Shown here in pieces: positions 18,801 through 28,708 of a DNA stretch of 64,000 nucleotides (position 1 is its first letter; every line of letters begins with the position of its first letter). The translations under genes and the position numbers were made by a program. The notes under the pieces were generated by a model that made no database searches, had not been told where the DNA came from, and was given only the letters and a program-made list of their open reading frames with translations. The DNA is from JBCCFC01 sp965213595 (lineage in GTDB: Bacteria; Chloroflexota; Anaerolineae; Caldilineales; Caldilineaceae), in contig CBDBZO010000006.1 of assembly GCA_965213595.1 (NCBI GenBank), positions 3,658,001 to 3,722,000 on the forward strand. Reading direction: 5' to 3'.

Positions 18801-21800
18801 CCAGCGCAAAGCGGAAGCGGCTGTAGAGCGCCTGGGCGGTGGCATCCACCGGCACCATAAAGCTCAATTCATTGGGGCCGGGGACCAGCAGCCGGTCGTT
18901 GAAGAGGCGTTCCTCGAGGCCGAGGCGACCGTCCTCGTTCCAATCAAACCAGCCGCTGAGGTAGCCCGCCACCGAGGCCGTGATTAGAATGCGCGCCTCT
19001 TCGCCGGGAACCAGCGGCGTCAGGAAGATTACGCCATCCTCGTCGTCGGGCGCGACCTCGCTGTCGTCACCGGTAGCTGTCACATTGGGCTGGCCGTCCT
19101 CCTCGTCATCGACACTGGCGCCGAGGTAGACGCCATCGAGAATTAAGTGGCGCGCGCCCCCATCGGCCAGGCGCGTCTTGTAGTCGCCCGTGCCCTGTCC
19201 ATCGGCGGGATCGGGCAGGTCGCCGTAGTCGTAGCGGGGCAGGAAGCCGAAGTCGAGGGTCAGGTCGCTGTAGCCGTTGCCGTTGGGCTCCGCGCCCGGC
19301 GTCAGCGTCACCGGCTGCGACGAAATGCCGTTGGTGGCCGGGCTGTCGTTGTCAACGCCATTTTCGTCGACATCCTGATCATTGGGCGTGTTAGGGTCGC
19401 CCGCGCCGGTGCTGGAGAAGTAGCCCGCCAGCGGTTCGCCCGCGCCAAAGTTCTCGGCGGCGATATGCACGACGTAGTCGCCCGGCAGCAGGCCGGTGAA
19501 GAAGTAGTTGCCGTTGGCGTCCGTGCGCGTGCTGCCCAGCGGCGTATCGACACCCGGCGCTACGCCCGGCGCATAGAGTTCAACAAGCACGCCCTGAGCA
19601 GGCGCTTCCTCGGGGTCGAAGACGCCGTTGTTGCGGTTGGCGCCCGCGCCGTCATCGAACCAGACGGTATCGCCGAGGCTCAGCAGCACGTAATCCTCAA
19701 CTTCGCCGCTGGGTGCGCTGCCGGTGGGTGCGGTCGCCACGCCGGGGTTGAGCGTGAAACGAGCGCGGCTGTAGAGCGCGTTGGGGGTGACGGCTGTGGG
19801 CGCGGTGAAGGAGAGGGGATTGTCGCCCGCTGCCAGTTCAACATCGCCGCCGCCGAGTCGTTCGCCAGCCTCCAGCATGCCGTTGCCGTTGAAGTCGAGC
19901 CACAGGTTGAGGTAGCCCGCCGTCGACGCGCTAACCGTGACGGTGAAGGGGCGACCGGGCGCAATCGCGCCAAAGGTGACGCCATCTTCATCATCGGTAA
20001 TTGTTTGGTAGGATTGGCCCGCGCCCGCGTCGTCGCCGTCGGCGTTGACGGTGGGCTGACCATCGGCCTCCGCATCGACGCCCGCGCCGAGATAGACACC
20101 GGGAACGATTTGGTGATTCGCGCCGTCGCTGCCCGATGCGGTCGGGTAGCCAGCGGGCAGGTCGCCGAAGTCGTACTGCGGCACAAAGCCAAAGTCCACC
20201 GTGAGGTTGGAGTTGGGGCCGTTGCCGTCGTTCGTCGGCTCGCTGCCCAGCACGAGCGCGACCGGGGCGCTGCTGATGCCGCCCGCGAGGTAGCCCGACA
20301 GGTCGGCAGGGTCGATGCCGTTTTCGCCCGCGTCCTGATCGGCGTCGGCGTTGATGTCCGCCTCCGCGCCGGTGCTGGAGAGGTAGCCAGCCAGCGGCTT
20401 GCCCCGCGCGAAGTTTTCCGCTGGCACATGCACCACGTAGCTGCCGGGCGTTAGGCCCGTAAAGAGGTAGCTGCCACCATTGTCGGTTGTGGTTGTGCCC
20501 AATGGCTCATCGACGCCCGGCGTGGCGCCCGGCGCGTAAAGCTCGACCGGCACGTTGGGCAGGCCGGGCTCGCCGCCGTTAAGGATGCCGTCGTTGGGCG
20601 TGCCGCCCCCCGTGCCGTCATCGAGCCAGAGGGTGTTGCCGAGGCTCATGAGCACGTAATCTTCTACCTCGCCGGAGGAAGCCTCGCCCGTGGGCGCAGC
20701 GATTTCGGCGGCGTTGCTGGCGAGGCGCGCGCGAACGTAGAGCACGTCGGCCACCTCGACATCGGCGGGGATGACTAGGTTGAAGACGTTGTCGCCATCC
20801 GCCACGGCCGCGCCGTTGAGCAGCCGCTCGCCTTCCGCCAGCGTGCCGTCGCCGTTGAGATCGAGCCACAGGCTCACAAAGCCGTCGGTGCCGTCGGCCA
20901 GCGCGGCGGCCACAGTGACGGGCACGATTGTGCCGGGTAGAATCGGCGCACCAAAGGTGATGCCATCCTCATCGTCCGGCGCGCCCGCCGTGTCGTCGCC
21001 ATCGGCGTTGGCGCTGGGCTGGCCGTCCTCCTCGTCGTCGACGCTGTCGCCGAGAAAGATATCACCGTCGATTTCGTGGCGCGCGCCGTTGTCGCCCTCC
21101 TCGGTGGGGTAGCCGTTGGCGGTCGGCAGATCGCCCCAGTCGTAGACGGGCGGAACCGGCACGAAGCCAAAGTCGACGAGCCAGTTGGCGTCGCTGTCGA
21201 TCAGCGCTGGATCGTTGAGCGCTGCCGTCTCGCCGGTTGGCTCGCCAGCCGACGTCAGCGTGACCATGCCGTTGGAGACGACGGCATTGCCCATAGGTAC
21301 GTCGCTGCCGTCATTCCGCTGGTCGTTGACCAGCGCTGGGTCGTCGGGATTACCCACGCCGGTGGACGAGCGGTGTCTGTCTAGCGGCTGATTATCATTG
21401 AAGTTGCTGGCCGCCACCACGATCCAATAGCTACCGGGAGCCAAGTTGGTGATGTAGTATTCACCGTTGGCGTCGGTCGTGTCCATGCCGTCCGGCGTAC
21501 CGGCTGTGGTCCCATCCGTCGCGGGATTGAAGACGCCGTCTCCGTTGTCTCGCCAGGCCTGCACGGCGACGTTCTCAATCGGCGTCTCGCCCGCGGCCGG
21601 GTCGTAGACGCCGTTATCATCCGTGGCGTCGACGACATCGTCGCCGTTGTCGTCTAGCCAGATACGGTTGCCCACGTGGACGGGGCGGTAAAAGCCAAAG
21701 TCGACGGTGTAGTAGGCCTTGGCATCGGGTGTTGCGTCCACGGCGCCGTTGATGGGCTGGCCGTGATCGCTTTCGCCAAGGCTGGCTTCGCCCGGGCTGC

Positions 21801-24800
21801 TGCCGTTGGCCGCCAGCGTGATGACGCTGCTGCGCACGGTGGCCGCCGTGGGATCAACGCCGTTGTCGTCGCTGTCCAGCCCGTTGGGTGTGCCCGTGGA
21901 GGCGATGTCGGTGGAGGAGACGTAGCCGTTTGGCACAACCACCTCTACGCGGTAGCCGCCCGCATCCAACCCGGTGAAGACGTAGCGGCCCGCGTCGTCG
22001 GTGACTGTGGTCGCCAATTCTGCACCGGCCCGCGTCGAGCAGGCGCACGGTCACGCCGGAGAGGCCGGACTCGCCCCCATCGACGATGCCGTTGTCGTTG
22101 ACGTCGAACCAAACGAGATTGCCCAGCGAAAGCTTGGAGATAATGCCCGCGTCGAGATTGGGAATCGTCTCGTTGGGGCCGGGCGTTACCGCTTGCGTTT
22201 CACCCGAGTTCGGGTTGGCGTCCGAGTCCGTGGCGTCGTCGCCCACGTTCTGCTTGGCGGTGATGGTCTGTGTGTCGTTTGGGTTGAAGATCACCCGGTA
22301 AGGCTCATTCGGCGCGAGGTTATCAAAACGGTATTCACCATTCTTGTCTGTCGTGGTCGAAGCCAGCGGCAGGCCCTGGCCATCGACCAGCTGCACCTCC
22401 ATGCCGGGCACGCCCGGCTCGCCGTTGTTGTCCTGACCGTCATCGTTGAAGTCCTCCCAGGCGCGGCCCGTGATGGCTGCCGGGTCGGCCGGTGGCGGCA
22501 CGAGGCCCGCATCCCACGTGAAATCGTTTTCGCCCGGCTCCAGCACAAACTGCACGGTCAGACCGCTGCCGTTGGCATTGGAATCTGTCTTGGGATCGCC
22601 CGATGTGCCAGCCTTGGTAAAGGTGCGGTCGGCGGGCAGGCTCGCCGGATCAAACTCGATGCTGTAGACGCCGGGGGGCAAATTGTCAAACAGATACCTG
22701 CCGTTGTCGTTGGTGGTGGTGGTCGCTACCTCTGCGCCGTCCGCATCGAGCAAGCGGACGATAACGCTGGGAACGCCCGGTTCACCCCTATCCTGTACGC
22801 CATCTTGGTTGAGGTCATCCCAGACAAAGTCGCCCACGCTGGCTGGGTTGATAAAGCCAAAATCGTAGGTGCGCGTCTCAGAGCCCGCCGCGCCCGTGGT
22901 GGCCGTGATTTCTGGGTAGCCATCCGTGGCGTCCAGCGAGGCGTCGGAATCGGTGGCATCGTTGCCGGACGCGTCTTTTCTGGTTAGCGTGAGCGAACCC
23001 AGCGTGCCGGTCGGCGTGTGGTCGGCCGGTTTGTCGAGCCGCACGACGTAGGTGGTGTCGGGGTCGAGGCCCCAGAACATGTAGAGACCGTTTTCGTCGG
23101 TGGTGGTCGTGCGCGGATTACCTGCATTGTCCAGAATTGGCGTCGCGCCATCAGCGGCGTACAGGTTGACGCGCACGCCGGGAATGGGCGGCTCGCCAGA
23201 ACCCTGCGCGCCATTGCCGTCGGCATCCAGCCAGACGTAGTCACCCAGCGCGGCGGTCGTATTGGTTTGGATCATCTCCACGCCGACCTTGAGCGGCTCG
23301 GTGGCGAGCAGCGTGGTTGCGCCACCCGTGTCGGGATCGTTGTAGGTGGCGCCGTAGGCAAAGGAGTTCCAGGCGATGGAGCCGCTGGGGGCATCGGCCT
23401 CGCCGGTAAGCTGACGCACGGCCACGCGCATGCGCAGCCGCTCGCCAGGGCCCAGGGGGGTGGCGGGCGCAAAGCGGAAGCCAAAGGCGCGTGCGCCCGC
23501 AGCCGCGGTGGCGGCTGCGCCGGTCCACGGATTGGCGTCACAGCCAGATGGGCCAACGGCCTGCGCTTCGTTTACATAAAGCTCGAAGCCCGAAGCGTCC
23601 AAGCGACAGGGGTTGGTCGAGCTGGAGTAGTAGGGGCCCAGCGGCAGATCGCCAGCGGGCACGGTGCTCCACGTATCGGTATCGGGATTGTAGCGCTCGA
23701 TTTCGAGGGGCGCGGCCAGCTCTTCGGACCATTCGGAGCCGCGCGCGTTGCTGCCGACCAGGCTCGTGTCGCCGACGAAGGGCAGCACGTCGACCACGTC
23801 GATGCTCGTTTGGTTGACGTTGCCAATGTTGTCGATGAAGAGCTCGTAGACCGCATCGCCCTCCAGGTTGGTGAAGCCGGAGCTGGGGAAGCGGTGGAAC
23901 TGGGTGTCGAGCGCGCCCTGGGCGTACTTGGCAGATTCGATGCTGCTCAACGTGGGCACGTTGAAGGAAGTTGTTGCGCTACAGCTTTCAACCGTGACAT
24001 CTACGCTCTCTGTTCCAGTACAGCGAATTTGCTCGCCATTGGAGCCGCTAACCGTAGCCGTGTTGGTCACCGTGGTTCCGGCTGCCGTCTCTGGCTTGAG
24101 ACGCGCGCTGATAAAGAAGGTCAGAGACGCTTGGATGCCCAAGCCACCGTAGAGCGTACAGCCGGGGAATTCAAGAATGACGCGATCGCGACCCGTGCCG
24201 TTGTAGTTGTCGATGACGGTGATATCCGGATTGCGACAGGCCGGGTTGTTAAAGGGATTGTACTCATCTTGGATTGCAGCTTCATCCGCAACGGCCATCT
24301 GCACAAAGTTCCCGGTTTGTGCATCCTGCACGAAATCAAATTCAGGCGGCAAATCCTCAATAATCACCGGATTGACCAGATCGACCCCCCGTGCGGTGGT
24401 CGCTCCATTGGTTGCCAGAACAGACCAGACGGCATCGTTCTCGGCCAGGTAGACGTTGGTCAAGTCGAGAGCGGTGAAGTAGGGATTACTGTTGGGAATC
24501 GTGGCAGGCAAATTCCCGTTGCTATCCAAAATCGATACATCGTCCTTACTTACATAGCCGGGCTTGATACCAACGGGGTATTTGATCACACCAAACACAT
24601 GAGTTGAATCCACCACCCTCTGATCCAGGCTGGTGGGGATGCCTTCACCGGGCGTACCGTTGCCATTGATATCGACGCCGGGCGGCTCTTGCAGCACGGC
24701 CGTGTTGCGCAGCACGCTGCCAACAGGTAAATCGTCATCCAGCGCGACGGCAGCAGGAATGCCTCGGGCCAGGCCTGCGGGCGGCATGACAAATCGGATG

Positions 24801-25741
24801 CCTTCCAGGTTGGGAAAGAGCCAGTTGTTGTTCGTTCCAAACGCTAACTCAGTTGTACAGTTGGTAGCCGCATCTCCTACCAATTGTGTGGGGTAGATTA
24901 AATTTGACCTGACGCCGTTTGTATACCAGACGCCATCGCAGAGCAGATCGACCCGTCCCCCTCCATCTACGAAATGACCCGTAAGGATGGATCTCATCGT
25001 CATGCCATCGGGCAGAATATCCGTCACCACGTACGGCTGATCGGAACTTGGGTTGGCGGGTAGGATAATCTGAAAATCAACATTGTTCGATCCCGGCATC
25101 ACCAGTGAACGATTTGTTATCTTCTTAAAATTTGCTGGCGGCGGCGATGGCGGCGGCGGGCAGGCGTTAATGGTGGGGACGGTGACGTCGGCTCCGTTGG
25201 CCGCGGAAGAGACCGAATCCGCCGATGCTTCGGAGAAGGTCGCCACGTTGGAGAGCGTCGAATCCGCCGCGGGTGCTTGCACGCCACAGGCCGGGAAACG
25301 CGCGCGAATGCGGATCAGCCCCGCCGAGCCAGCATCCAAGCGGCCCGGCACGTTTCCCGATTCCAACTCCCAGGTGATGGTGTTGCCGCTTTGGTTTACC
25401 GCCGAGACGTTGCCGCCCGGCTGGCTGTAGCCCGCAATCTCCAGGCCGCCGGGGACGGTGTCGCTGATCTGCGCGTCGAAGCAGTGCGCCGTCAAGCTGG
25501 CGCAGCGGTAGCGAATCGTGTAGGCAAAGGTTTCGCCCGGCGCGGGATTGGAATTGCTCACCTGCTTATCGATAAGCAGATTGGGCGTGCCCTGGGCGAG
25601 CGGAGCAGCAGCGGGCGTATCCATCGGCACGGCTTCTGCAAGACGTGAGCTGGGCAAAAGCCCCGTCAGCAGCGCCAGGGCAAGGACGGTGCTAACCAGC
25701 AGCCGCCGCAGCGGGAGGGTTGAAGAAGGGTGCGATTGCAT
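12808..25741 (-). CDS. Giant (~4310 aa) secreted SdrD-B/GEVED/DUF11 protein with one apparent frameshift
   Basis: ATG at 25741. Residues 1-36 are a signal peptide (RRLLVSTVLALALLTGLLP). An N-terminal DUF11-like adhesin part runs to about residue 820. About 16 SdrD-B modules follow (LGNYVWLDENLDGQQD-type cores at roughly 830, 967, 1090, 1207, 1357, 1697, 2020, 2337, 2650 and seven more at 3134-4100). Four GEVED domains (DFGDLP start, SGEVEDYVL end) alternate with them at about 1530-2640. Two DUF11 repeats (LALRKTV, LALQKVV) sit near 2790 and 2960. The last ~110 residues are a fibronectin-like module ending SPSLFLPLVGN, without a sortase LPXTG motif. Near 22025-22037 one extra base in GCGGGCCGGTGC breaks the frame; deleting it gives LLDAGGAELATTVTDD. 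It is probably a surface or matrix fibre; the binding partner is unknown. Confidence 0.85.
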
Positions 25742-26093
25742 AAGTTCTCCTGCGATGTGTGGAACAGTGATTGAGCGCGGGCGCTGCGCCTGCGCAAACG
25801 TCGGCAGCCGACGGCAAGCCCGCTCGACGGGCTATCCGCGGTCGCCAACAGCGCAAGCCGGACCATTGCCTGGCTGGGTTGGGCGAGAATTTAGAGAAAG
25901 CGGTTGGGAAGAAGGGAGTGGCGGATCATTTAGAATTGGGCTGCGATGACGGTTGCGATGAGATTCTCAAATGAATCCAGAATAGCGTACCCTGTTTACT
26001 GGTAGAGGGTATCCGCCAAATGGTGTACTTGGGGGTCGGTCATATCGCGTGTTCGCGGGAGAGGGGAAGTGGGGGGAGTGGGGGAAAGCGGCA
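25742..26093. other. Intergenic stretch without recognisable gene
   Basis: Between the giant gene's start and the first REP-3 unit. There are short imperfect inverted segments near 25790-25850 but no coding pattern, RNA gene or convincing promoter. Confidence 0.5.
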
Positions 26094-26203
26094 GGTCACG
26101 TATGCTTCGCTACGTGACGTTCTTAGTAGGCCCCGACAACGAGGAATTCCGAACCCGATAAGGCAGACCACCTTCGTCACCTTGCGGAGCAAAGGTGACC
26201 TAC
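26094..26203. repeat. REP family 3 unit downstream of rlmK-like gene
   Basis: Begins AGGTCACGTATGCTTCGCTACGTGAC-like and ends with the hairpin GTCACCTTGCGGAGCAAAGGTGAC followed by CTAC (GTAG head on the minus strand). A related unit in the same orientation lies at 27297-27410, so the pair flanks the methyltransferase gene. A fragment (CCCAAAGGTGAACCTACG) is at 41639-41656. Confidence 0.75.
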
Positions 26204-26230
26204 GGTTGCGCCTCGCTGCCAGCGACGCAA

Positions 26231-27178
26231 TTATCGTTTAACCAGCCGCCAGCACTGGTGAATGCGCCGATTGCGGAAATCTTCGGGGATGCTCTGCGGC
26301 GTCAGCTCTTCGATGGCGAGATTGCTGGGCAACTGCGCCCCCGCCAGCGCAAAACCGCGCGCGTTGGTGCTGAAGTAGAGCGTGCCACCGTCGTTGAGCA
26401 GCTCGACACAATCCGCGATCAGCGCCGGGTGATCGCGCACCACGTCAAACGAGCTGCTGGCCATGCGCTTGGAGTTGCTAAAGGTGGGCGGATCGCAGAC
26501 GATGAGGTCATAGCCCACGCCGCGCGCAATTTCCGCCGCCAGAAAGTCGAGGCAGTCCGCCTGGATAATTTGGTGCGTCGACCCCCCAAGCTTGTCGCCA
26601 AAGCCGTTGTGCTCGACATTGCGACGCGCCCACTCGCAGTAGGTCTTGCTCAAGTCGACCGTGGTGGTGGCGCGCGCGCCGCCATCGAGCGCGTAGCAGG
26701 TGAAGGAGCCGGTGTAGGCAAAGAGGTTGAGCACGCGCTTGCCGGCGGCCTGCTCGCGCACGAGCGCGCGCGTCTGGCGGTGGTCGAGAAAGAGGCCGGT
26801 GTCCAGGTAATCGCTCAGGTTGACCTCGAAGCGCAGCCCCTGCTCGGCGACCAGACGCACGTGGTGGGCCTGCTCCAGCCGCTCGTACTGCGCGCTGCCC
26901 CGCTGCCGCGCCCGCTCTTTGACGAAGAGCTGGTCGCGGCTCAAATCCAGCCCGTCGCAAATTTCATTCAGCGTCAGCTCGCGATGGGCATCCGCCTGCT
27001 CGGGCGTTTCGTCGCGCTTGCGATCGTAGAGCCAGGCGACCGCCTCGCCGTCGTACCAGTCCACGATCAGCGGAAACTCCGGAATGTCGCGCTCGTAGAG
27101 GCGGTAGCAGGTGATGTCGTTGCGCCGCGCCCACTTGCGCAGGTGGCGCTGCCGTTTGCGAAGTCGATTGGCAAGCAT
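26231..27178 (-). CDS. rlmK: 23S rRNA methyltransferase, RlmK-like, stand-alone
   Basis: About 315 aa from the ATG at 27178 (MLANRLRKRQRHLRKWAR). It aligns from memory along its length with the C-terminal RlmK half of Escherichia coli RlmL, which makes m7G2069 in 23S rRNA. Shared blocks are CYRLYERDIPEFPLIVDWY, VNLSDYLDTGLFLDHRQTR, the SAM-binding VLNLFAYTGSFTCYALDGGA, TTTVDLSKTYCEWARRN, and the catalytic-type DLIVCDPPTFSNSKRM. The N-terminal THUMP and RlmL m2G domains are absent, so only the RlmK-type reaction is expected; the exact target base is inferred. A TTG six codons upstream is a possible alternative start. The gene stands alone between two REP family 3 units. Confidence 0.85.
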   Translation of the reverse strand: MLANRLRKRQRHLRKWARRNDITCYRLYERDIPEFPLIVDWYDGEAVAWLYDRKRDETPEQADAHRELTLNEICDGLDLSRDQLFVKERARQRGSAQYERLEQAHHVRLVAEQGLRFEVNLSDYLDTGLFLDHRQTRALVREQAAGKRVLNLFAYTGSFTCYALDGGARATTTVDLSKTYCEWARRNVEHNGFGDKLGGSTHQIIQADCLDFLAAEIARGVGYDLIVCDPPTFSNSKRMASSSFDVVRDHPALIADCVELLNDGGTLYFSTNARGFALAGAQLPSNLAIEELTPQSIPEDFRNRRIHQCWRLVKR

Positions 27179-27296
27179 GGGGTGAAGGTGGTGCAAGTAA
27201 AAAAACGTTTGGCCCTTCCTATCTTTCCCATTCTACCAATAAACCGACTTTTCACCGAGATCGATCTGTCTGCTTGATAAGGGGTCAGCGACCTAC

Positions 27297-27410
27297 CATA
27301 GGTCACGCATGCTCCGCTACGTGACTTCATCGGCGTTCCCATGTGGTGCGGAATTCCAAAGCCGATGGGGCAGCCCACATTTGTCACCTTGCCAAGCAAA
27401 GGTGACCTAC
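27297..27410. repeat. REP family 3 unit upstream of rlmK-like gene
   Basis: ATAGGTCACGCATGCTCCGC start, a middle with GGAATTCC, and an end hairpin GTCACCTTGCCAAGCAAAGGTGAC plus CTAC. It is a direct repeat of 26094-26203. The stretch 27179-27296 shows nothing else. Confidence 0.75.
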
Positions 27411-27414
27411 GTCG

Positions 27415-27446
27415 AACGGGGCGACATCTTTCGATGTCGCCCCGTT
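27415..27446. terminator. Hairpin AACGGGGCGACATC, first copy
   Basis: 14-bp perfect stem with a TTTC loop (GAAA on the minus strand). It lies just downstream of the LysM remnant at 27478. The same core hairpin follows the intact LysM gene at 28637-28686, so both look like the native 3' ends of duplicated LysM genes. Confidence 0.7.
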
Positions 27447-27477
27447 AGCTATCTATTCAATTGTCCCGTCGTCCAAT

Positions 27478-27602
27478 CTACGGAATCACCAGCTCCTGAC
27501 CCACGTAGATAAAGTTCGGATTGTCGATTCCGTTAACCCGCGCCAGTTCGTGCGTCGAGGCGCCGTAGCGCTGGGCGATGTAGCCGAGCAATTCTCCACA
27601 GT
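27478..27602 (-). pseudogene. C-terminal LysM domain remnant
   Basis: About 40 codons read LLGYIAQRYGASTHELARVN, then GIDNPNFIYVGQELVIP and a TAG. This is nearly identical to the last LysM domain of the intact gene at 28709-30853 (residues ~670-714). Everything upstream of the domain is gone; the sequence changes abruptly near 27602 into the promoter region of the small gene at 27680. It is best read as the tail of a duplicated LysM gene cut away by insertion of the HNH cassette. Confidence 0.85.
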
Positions 27603-27679
27603 ACATGTTGAGCTAAGGACGGCGGTATGCTATATTATTATGACCAGATTATGATCAGGAATTTATAGTGGAGGAGCTT

Positions 27680-28003
27680 ATGAATACGCTGAAGACCGGC
27701 CCCACGCTGCACGACAAAACGACCCGGGGCGAGCCATTGACCAAACGGGAACAGAGCATTTTGGACGCGTGGTATGCGGCGCAGGATGAGGAAGAGACAA
27801 CATATTTGGAGGGCTTCGATATATCATTGGGGTCTCCGGCGGCTTCCTTGGCGGTTCAGCGTCAAATCGATACGCTCCTCGCTCAGATTAAAGCGACAAC
27901 GACACAAATCGAATCGTTGATCGAACAGAATGGCAAGCTTCGTCAAGAAAATCAGATTTTTCAACAGCAGCTCGCCCAGCGCTTGGTTGCCGACACGGTA
28001 TGA
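27680..28003 (+). CDS. Small coiled-coil protein paired with HNH endonuclease
   Basis: 107 aa. The ATG at 27680 follows GTGGAGGAGCTT, an excellent ribosome site, so I prefer it to the GTG at 27668. The N-terminal part has LHDKTTRGEPLTKREQSILD and AWYAAQDEEE; the C-terminal half (AVQRQIDTLLAQIKATTTQI onward to QQQLAQRL) is a predicted coiled coil. From memory such small proteins commonly precede an HNH gene in Cyanobacteria and Chloroflexota, but I know no proven function. The stop overlaps the next start by 4 nt (ATGA), so translation is probably coupled. An antitoxin-like or regulatory role towards the nuclease is only a guess. Confidence 0.7.
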   Translation: MNTLKTGPTLHDKTTRGEPLTKREQSILDAWYAAQDEEETTYLEGFDISLGSPAASLAVQRQIDTLLAQIKATTTQIESLIEQNGKLRQENQIFQQQLAQRLVADTV

Positions 28004-28533
28004 GCCTGTCCAACGTTGTTCGCCAGCAGGTTCGCGTACGCGCCAATTTTGCCTGCGAGTACTGTCTTGTTCAAGATGCGGCTGTCGGCAGTGAACAAAC
28101 CATCGATCACTTTCGCCCCAAGAGCAAAGGCGGTACAGATGAACTGGCGAACTTAGTTTACTGCTGTGTCCGTTGCAATACCTATAAAGGCAATTACTGG
28201 CCAGAAAAACCAGACGATTTACCACTCTGGAACCCTCGCGCTGAATCCCCTATTGCACACTTTCTCGAACAAGAAGACGGTTCGCTTTTGCCCCTTACTC
28301 AAATAGGTCGATTCACTCTCCACCGCTTACGCCTCAATCGGCTACCGCTGATTCGCCACCGTCTTCACAAACGTCAATGGGCTGAACAGGAGCAGTTGCT
28401 CCTTCGCTACAAAGACCTGGCGACCCTGCATCAACAATTGCTTGCCCAACAACAAATCTTGGTCGAAGAACAACAGCAGCTTTTGCTTGAACAACAAACG
28501 CTGCTACGACAGTTGTTGAATCAACGCAGATAG
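28000..28533 (+). CDS. HNH endonuclease
   Basis: 177 aa. An HNH zinc-finger nuclease core is plain: residues ~19-65 contain CEYCLVQD, TIDHFRPKSKGGTDELANLV and YCCVRCNTYKG, that is the CxxC pair, the DH of the HNH, the Asn of ELANL and the second CxxC...N. The middle (RRFTLHRLRLNRLPLIRHR-like helix) and a Gln-rich C-terminus (LLAQQQILVEEQQQLLLEQQ) are probably helical or coiled. The gene overlaps the coiled-coil gene by 4 nt. The pair interrupts a LysM gene duplication, which suggests recent horizontal arrival. Substrate unknown. Confidence 0.85.
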   Translation: MSLSNVVRQQVRVRANFACEYCLVQDAAVGSEQTIDHFRPKSKGGTDELANLVYCCVRCNTYKGNYWPEKPDDLPLWNPRAESPIAHFLEQEDGSLLPLTQIGRFTLHRLRLNRLPLIRHRLHKRQWAEQEQLLLRYKDLATLHQQLLAQQQILVEEQQQLLLEQQTLLRQLLNQRR

Positions 28534-28549
28534 ACGTGTTCATTTCGGC

Positions 28550-28628
28550 AGCACGCCGAGCGGTCCGGTTGGCGGCCACGTCGGTCGACACTGGGGCGGC
28601 TTCGAGAACGGCGGCGCGGCCAACACGT
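28550..28628 (+). pseudogene. Inverted fragment of the neighbouring LysM gene
   Basis: On the plus strand it encodes GSTPSGPVGGHVG followed by HWGGFENGGAANT. The intact minus-strand LysM gene has GSTPSGPVGGHVGKQWGGFE at about residues 360-385. The fragment is thus an inverted piece of that gene's second carbohydrate-binding-like domain, lying next to the HNH cassette. Confidence 0.8.
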
Positions 28629-28636
28629 AAAAGTAG

Positions 28637-28686
28637 CGGTAAACAAACGGGGCGACATCTTTCGATGTCGCCCCGTTTGTTTACCG
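28637..28686 (-). terminator. Terminator-like hairpin after LysM gene
   Basis: A 23-bp perfect stem around a 4-nt loop that reads GAAA on the minus strand, 22 bases downstream of the LysM stop. The 3' arm on the minus strand is T-rich (CCCCGTTTGTTTACC). It shares its core with 27415-27446. Confidence 0.75.
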
Positions 28687-28708
28687 AGTAGTGATGCCAT
28701 CTTCCCCT

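Noticed and set aside
22017..22045. Programmed frameshift in the giant protein
   Set aside because: The site is GCGGGCCGGTGC, not a known slippery heptamer; a one-base error or mutation is simpler.
28334..28591. Minus-strand 85-residue frame opposite the HNH gene
   Set aside because: Shadow frame without ribosome site or family text.
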